A stretch of 21,978 nt of DNA from an uncultured bacterium (GCA_903881205.1 CAIRSC010000017.1:1-21978); one strand, 5' to 3'. Numbered from the stretch's first letter, positions 14,326 through 21,333 are shown. Numbers and translations are program-made. The notes: generated by a model not told the origin, from the sequence alone.

Positions 14326-14619
14326 ATGTTTTCACTCGCATTCGCAAAATTTTCAGTTCCGTTTCTGATGCTCGCCTCCGCCTTCGGATTTCATGTCCAG
14401 AAGGATCACGGCATGCCATCGTACATGGGCACCACAACCACGCAGGCTGAGGTCGTTGCACAGGTCAATTCGCGCGATACCAGTAATGTCTCACTCGATG
14501 CAGACCTGGGTGTGATCGACTCGCAGCTACAGGCACTTGGTAAGAGTAATGCATCAGTCGACGTTTCGTTCTCCGACAACGGAAAGGATAATAAGGAGCT
14601 CGAACAAGACAACAAATAA
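14326..14619 (+). CDS. Small secreted or membrane-anchored protein of unknown function
   Basis: A 97-residue product starting with a hydrophobic segment (about residues 3-21, a signal peptide or anchor without a strong cleavage motif). The rest is polar, Asp/Ser/Asn-rich and ends in a highly charged tail (KDNKELEQDNK). No family recognised. The central part, VNSRDTSNVSLDADLGVIDSQLQALG cut here to NVSLDADLGVIDSQLQAL, suggests one amphipathic helix. The ATG at 14326 is preceded by the hairpin leader; the ATG four bases upstream is in another frame. The 298-residue secreted protein follows 36 bases later with no terminator, so the two are probably co-transcribed. Confidence 0.65.
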   Translation: MFSLAFAKFSVPFLMLASAFGFHVQKDHGMPSYMGTTTTQAEVVAQVNSRDTSNVSLDADLGVIDSQLQALGKSNASVDVSFSDNGKDNKELEQDNK

Positions 14620-14655
14620 TCGTTCTCAATTAATTCCATCCGTAAAAAAATACCT

Positions 14656-15552
14656 ATGAAAAACAAAAATAAAACAATCCCGGCACTTGCCGCGGTCGCC
14701 ATCTCACTGATTGCACTGCCGGTGTTTGCCGATTCCAACGGAGCACAAATTGATTCGCATGGATCGTTCCTCGGTAATCTTCGCAGCGAGCTTCAGTTGA
14801 AGTTCGGCGCACATGTACAGAACCAGAATAAGGACGATAAGAATAATAACGATGACCGAGCTCATATGGGCACCTCGACTCGAGATCGCGGTGAAAGGGA
14901 TGGTATGCACGCCACCTCCACGGCAATGCAGCTTTCCAACATACAGTCGCGTGCGGCCACTGAGATTCAGCGTCGCATCACTGCGCTGGGTGCAGCGAGC
15001 ACTGCTATCCAAGAGTCGGTGCGTCTGCCCTCGGCCACCAAGACAATTCTGACCAACGCGATTCAGTCACAGATCACCAGTTTGACCGCGCTCGGGACCA
15101 AGATCGCGGCCGATACTGACTCGACGGTTTTGAAAGCCGACGTGAAATCGATCACGCAGTCATACCGCATCTTCCTGCTCGTATTGCCACAGGCGCGCAT
15201 CACGGCCTCTGCTGATGCTGAGCAGAATGTCGCAAGTTTAATGACGATCGTATCGTCAAAATTTGAGGCACGCATCGCAACTGCCCAGACCGCCGGCAAG
15301 GATACATCCACTGTCTCCGCGACACTGAGCGATGCTCGTGCGAAGATCAGTGATGCCAATACCCAGTCGGCTGCCGCAGTCGCACTTGTTGTGAACCTTA
15401 CTCCGGATAACGGCGACAGCATAAAAGCAGCAGCCAATGCGCAGGCACTCAAAGACGCCCGTGCAAAGATCCAGCTTGCCGCGAGCGACCTCAAGAGCGC
15501 CCGCGCCGAGATGGGCACCATCGTCGCCGCGCTGAAGACCTTTGGCGTGTAA
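14656..15552 (+). CDS. Secreted, largely helical protein of unknown function
   Basis: A 298-residue protein with a signal peptide (1-25, cut after PVFA), a charged low-complexity stretch (about 52-82; NKDDKNNNDDRAH, TRDRGERDG) and a long Ala/Thr/Ser/Lys-rich helical region (about 90-298). The helical part contains two similar pieces, SATLSDARAKISDAN (about 218-233) and QALKDARAKIQLAASDLKSA (about 263-282), suggesting internal duplication. Proteins of this build are frequent in Parcubacteria genomes and have no known role. No Shine-Dalgarno is present; the ATG follows an A-run. It probably shares a transcript with the 97-residue gene. The gene ends 28 bases before a GC-rich inverted repeat. 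Confidence 0.75.
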   Translation: MKNKNKTIPALAAVAISLIALPVFADSNGAQIDSHGSFLGNLRSELQLKFGAHVQNQNKDDKNNNDDRAHMGTSTRDRGERDGMHATSTAMQLSNIQSRAATEIQRRITALGAASTAIQESVRLPSATKTILTNAIQSQITSLTALGTKIAADTDSTVLKADVKSITQSYRIFLLVLPQARITASADAEQNVASLMTIVSSKFEARIATAQTAGKDTSTVSATLSDARAKISDANTQSAAAVALVVNLTPDNGDSIKAAANAQALKDARAKIQLAASDLKSARAEMGTIVAALKTFGV

Positions 15553-15580
15553 AGAATGATTCATTTCTTGGGTCCAATAC

Positions 15581-15606
15581 GCCCGCACGGCCAAGGCCGT
15601 GCGGGC
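15581..15606 (+). terminator. GC-rich inverted repeat after the helical secreted protein gene, possible terminator
   Basis: Perfect 12-base arms, GCCCGCACGGCC and GGCCGTGCGGGC, are separated by AA (sterically a 10-pair stem with a CCAAGG loop). There is no T-run on either side, so it is not a classical Rho-independent terminator. It may still end or protect the upstream message. Confidence 0.45.
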
Positions 15607-15641
15607 GCGCCGCATTCATAATCGCTTCATAATGGGTCCAG

Positions 15642-15706
15642 TATTATTTGCTCTTCGCACGCGATACGTGCGATTTGGCTATTAGCAAAACTAACTAAAC
15701 AATAAT
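15642..15706 (+). promoter_or_regulatory. Promoter and structured leader of the 288-aa secreted protein gene
   Basis: TATTAT (15642-15647) ends 60 bases before the ATG at 15707. A 7-pair hairpin, TCGCACG-cgata-CGTGCGA (15655-15673), begins at the predicted first or second base of the transcript. The remaining 33 bases are AU-rich, with no Shine-Dalgarno. Same layout as the leaders at 11791 and 14259. Confidence 0.5.
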
Positions 15707-16573
15707 ATGAACATTCGAAACATAGCAGCAGGAGCCGGAGTTGCAGCCATTGCACTAGGTACGGCACTGCCCGCAGCAGCGCTCACAGTAAAAACGAATG
15801 CTGATACCAACCTCAATGCCACTGTCGGCGTCACCGGATCCGGGGCATACACCTCGTCCGGCACGGGCACGGAAACGACCAATGCCCACCTCAATGTTGG
15901 TACCGACATTGGCGGCTCAGCGGATGCATCCGGCAGCGGAGTCAGCGGCGGCTCGACGAGTACTTCCATGGCAGCGACCTCAGGCAACGGATCGGATGTG
16001 GCAGTATCGCTCGCGACCGTAGCTTTGAGTCGAGCGGACATCGACTCGGGTACGGTGGATGCGGCCTCATGGGATAGTCGTTCGGCCTCGGATGTGAAAT
16101 CCGGCACGGATCTCAAAGAATATGTCGCATCGCAGATCAAGAATGACGATAATCTTTCGGCGGTAGAATCCAGCTCGTCAGATGTTGCCGTCACCTACAA
16201 ACAGCGCGGGCGATTTCTCGGATTCATCCCGGTCACTGTGAATGCGACCGCCATCGTTGACGCGAACGGAACAGTATCGGTGAAGTATCCCTGGTACGCG
16301 CTTTTGACAGCGACCGATCGTGCTGATCTGCAGACAAAATTGCAGGCGAGTGTAGACGCTATGATGAGTAGCAATGCTTCTGCTAATACTGCGACCGGTA
16401 ACAGCTCTGCAAATGCAGCGGGTAACGCACATGCAAACGCCAATGCATCGATGAAGTACAGTGCAAATACACAGGCACGCATCGTCTCAGAAATACGCCG
16501 GATCATGGGCGAAGAACTCAACGCTTCGGCCGACGCCTCTGCCAATGCAGCTGTCTCGGGCACCAATCAGTAA
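15707..16573 (+). CDS. Secreted low-complexity protein with a conserved central domain, function unknown
   Basis: The 288-residue product has a signal peptide (1-24, cut after PAAA), a Thr/Ser/Gly-rich region (about 26-105), a structured central domain (about 125-225) and an Asn/Ala/Ser-rich tail (about 226-288; NANANAS). The central domain contains DLKEYVASQIKNDDNL, then RGRFLGFIPVTVNATAIVD and KYPWYALLTATDR; similar FLGFIPV ... YPWY blocks occur, to my recollection, in uncharacterised secreted proteins of many Parcubacteria, so this is probably a family domain without a name. The flanking regions look like flexible spacers. It is monocistronic: hairpin leader upstream and a strong bidirectional terminator 34 bases after the stop. 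Confidence 0.75.
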   Translation: MNIRNIAAGAGVAAIALGTALPAAALTVKTNADTNLNATVGVTGSGAYTSSGTGTETTNAHLNVGTDIGGSADASGSGVSGGSTSTSMAATSGNGSDVAVSLATVALSRADIDSGTVDAASWDSRSASDVKSGTDLKEYVASQIKNDDNLSAVESSSSDVAVTYKQRGRFLGFIPVTVNATAIVDANGTVSVKYPWYALLTATDRADLQTKLQASVDAMMSSNASANTATGNSSANAAGNAHANANASMKYSANTQARIVSEIRRIMGEELNASADASANAAVSGTNQ

Positions 16574-16606
16574 CTTTTCCTGTCCTTCGCGCTCTTTCTG
16601 TTCTTT

Positions 16607-16638
16607 ATGCAAAAGACCCCGTACGGGGTCTTTTGCAT
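16607..16638. terminator. Bidirectional Rho-independent terminator
   Basis: A 32-base perfect palindrome: 14-pair stem (ATGCAAAAGACCCC / GGGGTCTTTTGCAT) with loop GTAC. The flanking A-run and T-run give a T-tract on both strands. It separates the plus-strand secreted protein gene (stop at 16571-16573) from the convergent aminopeptidase gene (stop at 16650-16652). Confidence 0.88.
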
Positions 16639-16649
16639 ATTCGCCTGGT

Positions 16650-19196
16650 CTATTTCTTGAGAAATTCTGCTAAGCCCTTTTTGTCGCGCGCAAGCCATGC
16701 GGCATTGGATTGAATATGTTCCAAGACCTGCTGCACTGTTCGCTCGGTCCCGGGTGCCGGGTGTTTCTTGAGGAATTGTTGAAGCTCTTCAGCAAGTGCC
16801 ACCGATGTCGAGACCTGCAGCGGCATGAGTAGGTACGAGAGGTCGCGGCCCGCCGCGTAGCGCTCAAAAAGCACCTTCCATTGCGACTGTATGAACGCCC
16901 AGGCGAGCTCAGTGCCGTGGGGCTGGACCGCAACCGATGAGATCATGCGTCCACTGTCCTGGGGCCGCACGTGCTTTGTGAGCGCGAATACCAGGGTTTT
17001 CTGCAAGAGCTCCTTCTGCTTGAAGCTGCCGAGCGCGCGTCCGATGCGATTCTTCTCTTCGTGCAGCGACACTTTTTTATACATGTTCAGGAGTTTTGCG
17101 TACTCTTTCGTTCCACCGTTCCTCGCACTTAGATCGTATACGATACCGCGCAGATCCGCCGGCACGGGATTCGTATCTCCATTGATCGAGTCGAACAGTC
17201 TCTTGGCATGCGCGATCACTGCAGGGTCGCCATATTTTCCCAGGCTTCCCAGGACGAGGACCTTCAGAAGCGCCTCCGCATGATTTTTTGGCTTTGTATT
17301 CCAGTCCACCTTTTTTCTGATGTCGCTGAATATAGTAAGCGCACATGCTTCGTATTTCGTCACGAACAGCTCCCGCGATACGAGTGAATGTATTTTGGAC
17401 AGACACGAGGCAATCTCTGACCACACCACATATTCGTCTTCTTTTTGGTAGTGTTGAGCGAATGCGAGGCCATCCTGGGTAGTCAGTTCGCCGGTCTCGG
17501 CGAGCGCCGCGATGTCTCGAATGAGGCCGAGTCGATCGCGAGTCGAGAGCTTCTTCGACGTTATCGGACCGCCGAACAATTCGCGCAGGCGCACCGGGTA
17601 GCTTGTGCGATGGAAGCTGGATTCATTGATATTCAACTTCAACCACGAAATGCCCTGCGGAATGCGTGCGCTTCGCGCATTCATGATGAATTGATCCTTC
17701 GATCCGTCGCCGCGCACGACACTCACCGGCACCTGCCAGACGGTCGTGTCCTTTGTTTGCCGGGCAGAAAGTGGACTTGAAAAAAATCGAGTCTGTCGAA
17801 GTTCATAGGAGGCGCCCTTTTCCTCAATACTGATCAGCGGATATCCTTCTTTTGCTGTCCAATTGCGCATAATCTTCGCAACCGGCTTACCCGATATCTT
17901 TGAAAGTGCATTCCAGAGATCGACGGTCTCGGTATTGGCATACGTATGTTTTTTTAGATAGTGCCTCAGACCGTCGCGAAAGTCCTTCTCGCCGAGATAT
18001 TCAGCGAGCATACGAATGATGCTCGCGCCTTTGGAATAGCTCACCGCGTCGAAGACTGCGCTGATCTCAGAGGGATGATGCACCTCGACTTCAATCGGGT
18101 GGGTATGCTTGAGGCCGTCGGCGCTCAGTGCGGAGCCGAAGTCGGACTGAAGGAATTGTGTCCAGATGTCCCATTTCGGGAAGACGTGGTCGACCGCAAG
18201 ATATTCAATATACGAAGCAAAGCCTTCGTTGAGCCACAGATGGGTCCACCACTGCATGGTCACCAGATTACCGAACCACTGGTGTGCGATCTCGTGCGCG
18301 ATGACAAGGGCGACCCACTGCTTGTTGATCGTGGAAGATTGCTCGGGGTCGACTAACAGCGCGCTCTCGCGGTAGGTGATCGCGCCCCAGTTCTCCATCG
18401 CGCCGGAGGAGAAATCCGGAATCGCGATGAGGTCGAGTACCGGCAAGGGATACGGAATATCGAAGTACTCATTAAAATATGTGATGATCTTTGCTGCACA
18501 ATCGAGCGCGAAACGCGCCTGGTGTTTTTTTCCGGGAGTCACGAATACCCGCACCAGCACACCGTCCTTACTTTTCTTCTGTACATACTCGAAATCACCA
18601 ACGATGAATGCGAGTAGATAGGTCGACATCAGTGGCGTGGGCGCAAATCGCACCGTCTTGGTGCCGTCGGTGTGCTTCTCGGTCGCTGTAGCCAGGGTAT
18701 TCGAAATCGCGGTGCTCTCCTGCGGCACGATGAGCGACACATCAAAGACCGCTTTCATCGCGGGTTCGTCGAAGCAGGGAAACGCGCGCCGTGCATCGGT
18801 CGCCTCGAATTGCGTCGTTGCCATGTATTGTGTCTTCCCATTCACCTCGTAGCTGCTCCGGTAAAACCCGTGCATCTTATCGTTGAGGATGCCCGAGAAC
18901 ATAATGTTCAAACGCACCTTTCCTTGGGGGAGTACCTGCTTGAACGTGAATGTGGCAGTCTCCGCATCATCGTCGTAACGAATCTGCGCAGCGGCGCCGG
19001 ATCCCACAAGGGTGACTGAGCTGATTGCGAGGTCTTTTGAGTGCAGAGTTATGGAACGGGTGGGCTGCTTCAAGACGAGGTGGAGTATCTCGCTTCCCTC
19101 AAACACGAACGCCTTTAGATCGGGACGCATACTGATCTCATACCGTTCGGGAACGATGTTCTTCGTCAGACGCACCTTCTTTTTTTGGGAATTCAT
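16650..19196 (-). CDS. pepN: M1-family zinc aminopeptidase (aminopeptidase N-like)
   Basis: An 848-residue metallopeptidase that removes N-terminal residues from peptides, probably in the cytoplasm since no signal peptide is visible. Conserved elements include GAMENWG with E268 (substrate amino-terminus recognition), the zinc motif H301-E-I-A-H305 with the third ligand E324 exactly 18 residues later, and Y387 in SYSKGA (transition-state Tyr). The N-terminal beta domain, thermolysin-like domain and a C-terminal helical ERAP1-like half (from about residue 530) are all present, and the length is normal. The start at 19196 is preferred to the ATG at 19250 because a TTGCGC / TACAAT promoter lies between them, 8 bases upstream of 19196. 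It may supply amino acids from imported peptides; that is inference. Confidence 0.93.
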   Translation of the reverse strand: MNSQKKKVRLTKNIVPERYEISMRPDLKAFVFEGSEILHLVLKQPTRSITLHSKDLAISSVTLVGSGAAAQIRYDDDAETATFTFKQVLPQGKVRLNIMFSGILNDKMHGFYRSSYEVNGKTQYMATTQFEATDARRAFPCFDEPAMKAVFDVSLIVPQESTAISNTLATATEKHTDGTKTVRFAPTPLMSTYLLAFIVGDFEYVQKKSKDGVLVRVFVTPGKKHQARFALDCAAKIITYFNEYFDIPYPLPVLDLIAIPDFSSGAMENWGAITYRESALLVDPEQSSTINKQWVALVIAHEIAHQWFGNLVTMQWWTHLWLNEGFASYIEYLAVDHVFPKWDIWTQFLQSDFGSALSADGLKHTHPIEVEVHHPSEISAVFDAVSYSKGASIIRMLAEYLGEKDFRDGLRHYLKKHTYANTETVDLWNALSKISGKPVAKIMRNWTAKEGYPLISIEEKGASYELRQTRFFSSPLSARQTKDTTVWQVPVSVVRGDGSKDQFIMNARSARIPQGISWLKLNINESSFHRTSYPVRLRELFGGPITSKKLSTRDRLGLIRDIAALAETGELTTQDGLAFAQHYQKEDEYVVWSEIASCLSKIHSLVSRELFVTKYEACALTIFSDIRKKVDWNTKPKNHAEALLKVLVLGSLGKYGDPAVIAHAKRLFDSINGDTNPVPADLRGIVYDLSARNGGTKEYAKLLNMYKKVSLHEEKNRIGRALGSFKQKELLQKTLVFALTKHVRPQDSGRMISSVAVQPHGTELAWAFIQSQWKVLFERYAAGRDLSYLLMPLQVSTSVALAEELQQFLKKHPAPGTERTVQQVLEHIQSNAAWLARDKKGLAEFLKK

Positions 19197-19204
19197 GTGG
19201 GCGC

Positions 19205-19233
19205 ATTGTAGCGACCGTGCGACCGCAGCGCAA
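19205..19233 (-). promoter_or_regulatory. Promoter of the aminopeptidase gene
   Basis: On the minus strand, TTGCGC (19233-19228) and TACAAT (19210-19205) are separated by exactly 17 bases. The -10 ends 8 bases before the ATG at 19196, so the message would have a leader of two bases or none. This is the best two-part promoter in the window. Confidence 0.5.
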
Positions 19234-19284
19234 ACATCGTACGTCTTCACGGTTCCTTCAGGGGCGATACGGCATCATGAAGCA

Positions 19285-19317
19285 CGGTAAGCACAGAGCT
19301 CGCGGGCCGTCTTACCG
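19285..19317 (+). repeat. Inverted repeat in the divergent region before the lmo0937-like gene
   Basis: CGGTAAG (19285-19291) and CTTACCG (19311-19317) can form a 7-pair stem around a 19-base loop. It lies 39 bases before the ATG at 19356, between two divergent genes, and could be a leader structure or an operator. No clear -10 box was found for the plus-strand gene. Confidence 0.3.
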
Positions 19318-19355
19318 GTAGTGAGAGTTATTTACTAGCCTAGAGCAATCACATT

Positions 19356-19508
19356 ATGTTATATACGATAGCCGTTATCCTTTTGGTCCTGTGGCTTTTG
19401 GGCTTGGTGACGTCGTTCACACTCGGCGGATTTATTCACCTGCTGCTCGTCGTCGCAATTATCATGGTCCTCATCAGACTGATACGAGGGGAGAATCCAA
19501 TCCGATAG
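19356..19508 (+). CDS. lmo0937-family small membrane protein (50 aa)
   Basis: An ATG at 19356 opens a 50-codon frame ending in TAG at 19506-19508. The product is almost entirely hydrophobic, with two short membrane segments (about residues 3-20 and 24-41) joined by SFTLGG and a basic tail (RLIRGENPIR). The pattern MLYTIAVILL ... WLLGLVTS ... GGFIHLLLV matches the lmo0937 family (DUF5670), one of the most widespread tiny membrane proteins in bacteria, sometimes linked to stress responses but without a known mechanism. It is divergent from the aminopeptidase gene and 86 bases upstream of a secreted protein gene. Confidence 0.85.
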   Translation: MLYTIAVILLVLWLLGLVTSFTLGGFIHLLLVVAIIMVLIRLIRGENPIR

Positions 19509-19531
19509 TCTCCGTCAATCGTTCAATTCGA

Positions 19532-19556
19532 GGGGACGGTCGGTCGCACCGTCCCC
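19532..19556 (+). terminator. Hairpin between the lmo0937-like and DUF5666-like genes: weak terminator or leader structure
   Basis: GGGGACGGT (19532-19540) and ACCGTCCCC (19548-19556) form a 9-pair stem with a 7-base loop, followed by TTAT and not a true T-run. It lies 23 bases after the stop of the 50-residue gene and 38 bases before the next ATG. With TTCAAT (19522-19527) as a weak -10 it would instead sit at the 5' end of the next message, as in the hairpin leaders at 14259 and 15642. Confidence 0.5.
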
Positions 19557-19594
19557 TTATGCGTTGTCATTATTAAACCGAACATTTTCATACT

Positions 19595-20326
19595 ATGAAT
19601 ATCTCGCAGAGCACATGGAAGATACAAGTCGTTCTATTCGTTATATCGGTCTCACTCATTCTTGCTTGGTCGACCAATGCTGCGCATGCGGATACGACTC
19701 AGCAGGCAAGTCAGGTCTCGATCGCGTCCAGCGGCCAAGTGATCGTAAAGGGAGCGATCGTGACATCGGTGTCCGGCAATACCATAACAGCAAAAGCCGT
19801 GTGGGGGTCGATGTCTTTGATATGGACGATCAGGACCGACGGATCGACGCATTTCGTGCCTGATGCGGTCAGTACGGCCGCTTTGCGTGCGATCAAGATT
19901 GGAGACACGATCGCATTCAGCGGAGATATTGATGTATCCGCATACAGCCCGACCGTGATCGCCAGCTCGGTCAAAGATACCAATGTGCAGAAAGATTTCG
20001 TCACTGAGGTCGGCTCGCTTCTCAGTGTCGACCAAACAGGCAAGAGCTTCACGATCGCTACGAGAGAGGGGACTACAAGCGTTTCGATCAACGGCGGCAC
20101 CATCATGACGCTCGATGGAAATAATGCCTCACTTGCCGACATGCAAGCGGGCATCGATGTGCGGATCATCGGAAGCCTCAATACGTCGACCAATACGATG
20201 CTCGCGCAACGGGTCTCATGGAAGACGCCGTCCGAGAGTGTCACCAGTGCTCGCGCCGGAGTCATCTCGAGCTTTTTCAGCTGGCTCGCGGGTACCCATG
20301 GGGCACTGAGCTTTCGAGGCCTCTAA
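19595..20326 (+). CDS. Secreted protein with two DUF5666-like beta-barrel repeats
   Basis: The 243-residue product has an N-terminal hydrophobic segment (about 11-26) and probable signal cleavage after AAHA (about residue 33). Two successive beta-rich units follow: about 44-128 (VIVKGAIVTSVSGNTITAKA, then IKIGDTIAFSGDID) and about 133-210 (TEVGSLLSVDQTGKSFTIAT, then DMQAGIDVRIIGSLN). Each has the strand order and the late G-D/I-x-V-x-G pattern of DUF5666, an OB-like domain common in secreted proteins of CPR bacteria. A short tail follows with a weakly hydrophobic stretch, SSFFSWLAG. There is no lipobox. ATG 19595 is the only start that keeps the signal peptide. No Shine-Dalgarno is present. 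Function unknown. Confidence 0.72.
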   Translation: MNISQSTWKIQVVLFVISVSLILAWSTNAAHADTTQQASQVSIASSGQVIVKGAIVTSVSGNTITAKAVWGSMSLIWTIRTDGSTHFVPDAVSTAALRAIKIGDTIAFSGDIDVSAYSPTVIASSVKDTNVQKDFVTEVGSLLSVDQTGKSFTIATREGTTSVSINGGTIMTLDGNNASLADMQAGIDVRIIGSLNTSTNTMLAQRVSWKTPSESVTSARAGVISSFFSWLAGTHGALSFRGL

Positions 20327-20358
20327 GCCGCGACAATAGCCGGTCTGTGCGGCGGTGG

Positions 20359-20364
20359 TATACT
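20359..20364 (+). promoter_or_regulatory. Extended -10 box of pyrB
   Basis: TGG precedes TATACT, giving an extended -10. It ends 14 bases before the ATG at 20379, predicting an 8-base leader, too short for the attenuator or riboswitch control seen in many pyr operons. The GTG at 20355 used by the longer frame lies upstream of this box and is rejected. Confidence 0.5.
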
Positions 20365-20378
20365 CAGCACCAAAGGCC

Positions 20379-21293
20379 ATGCATCACCTCGTAGAAACAC
20401 AGCAGTTCGATCGAGCATCTCTCAGGAAGCTTTTTGATCTGGCGACCATTCTCGAGACCAAGCGCGACGATTCCCTGCATGGAAAGATTCTTGCATCACT
20501 TTTTTTCGAGCCGTCGACGCGTACCAGATTTTCATTCGAATCGGCCATGTATCGTCTTGGCGGCCATGTGATCACGGCAGAGAATGCCGCGGAGGCATCA
20601 TCGGCAACAAAAGGAGAGACGCTCGAAGACACAATCCGCGTCATGAATCATTACGCGGACGTTATCGTTATACGAAGTCCCGAAGCGGGTGCGGCCGAAC
20701 GCGCAGCCGCGATCTCTGAGGTCCCCGTGATCAATGCGGGAGACGGCGCAGGCCAGCATCCGACACAGGCGCTGCTCGATCTCTATACGATCGAACGAGA
20801 GATTGGTCACATCGACGGCGTACATGTGGCGATCATCGGCGATCTGCGCTATGGCCGCGCCGCCCGATCGCTCGCGTACCTTTTGAGTAAATACAACGAC
20901 ATCAAGCTCACGCTCGTATCGTCTCCAGAGCTTGCTATGGGAGCTGATATCAAAGCGCATCTCGACGAGCACGGCGTAAAGTACACCGAGACCGAAAGTC
21001 TCAAAGATACGATGCCGGAAGCTGATGTCATCTACCAGACACGCGTACAGAAAGAGCGCTTTCCAAGCAAAGAAGAGTACGAGCGATTCAAGGGCGGGTA
21101 TATTATCGATCGCACCATGGCCGATTCCATGAAAGAAGGCGGTATTATCATTCATCCGCTTCCACGGGTGGGTGAGATTATGCCGGAGGTAGACGACTCG
21201 CCACATGCGGTGTATTTCAAACAGGTCGGCTACGGGCTCATCGTCCGCATGGCAATCTTGAGCACACTCATGAACCCGCAGCGTAACTCCTAG
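20379..21293 (+). CDS. pyrB: Aspartate carbamoyltransferase catalytic subunit
   Basis: It catalyses carbamoyl phosphate plus aspartate to N-carbamoyl-aspartate, the second step of UMP synthesis. The 304 residues include the carbamoyl-phosphate loop FEPSTRTRFSFE (S46, T47, R48, T49), GAGQHPTQALLDLY (H127, Q130) and the C-terminal HPLPRVGEI (259-267), all as in the ATCase family; the 80s-loop SATKGET supplies the conserved Ser and Lys. The length is normal for a trimeric catalytic chain. No regulatory pyrI and no other pyr gene lies in the window, so it stands alone here with its own promoter. The start at 20379 is supported by the extended -10 box. Confidence 0.95.
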   Translation: MHHLVETQQFDRASLRKLFDLATILETKRDDSLHGKILASLFFEPSTRTRFSFESAMYRLGGHVITAENAAEASSATKGETLEDTIRVMNHYADVIVIRSPEAGAAERAAAISEVPVINAGDGAGQHPTQALLDLYTIEREIGHIDGVHVAIIGDLRYGRAARSLAYLLSKYNDIKLTLVSSPELAMGADIKAHLDEHGVKYTETESLKDTMPEADVIYQTRVQKERFPSKEEYERFKGGYIIDRTMADSMKEGGIIIHPLPRVGEIMPEVDDSPHAVYFKQVGYGLIVRMAILSTLMNPQRNS

Positions 21294-21321
21294 CTCTCCT
21301 TTGTCTTTTTTTGGGCTCTGA

Positions 21322-21327
21322 TATAGT
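21322..21327 (+). promoter_or_regulatory. -10 box of the sensor-like membrane protein gene, leaderless spacing
   Basis: TATAGT ends exactly 6 bases before the ATG at 21334. A -35-like TTGTCT (21301-21306) lies at 15-base spacing. The T-rich stretch at 21299-21312 just after pyrB has no stable stem before it, so it is not called a terminator. Confidence 0.5.
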
Positions 21328-21333
21328 CAATAT

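Noticed and set aside
15691..16194. 167-codon open frame on the minus strand
   Set aside because: It mirrors the Ser/Thr/Ala-rich secreted protein gene, has no promoter or signal, and its composition is what antisense of GCN/TCN codons gives.
16380..16470. Repetitive AAT/GCA-rich DNA that might be a tandem repeat or CRISPR-like array
   Set aside because: It encodes the Asn/Ala/Ser-rich tail in frame, with no fixed repeat unit or spacer pattern.
19197..19250. 18-residue N-terminal extension of the aminopeptidase
   Set aside because: A TTGCGC-17-TACAAT promoter lies inside it, and residues from MNSQKKK onward fit a cytoplasmic M1 N-terminus.
21299..21312. T-rich stretch after pyrB as a terminator
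   Set aside because: No stable stem precedes it, and it overlaps the -35 region of the next promoter.
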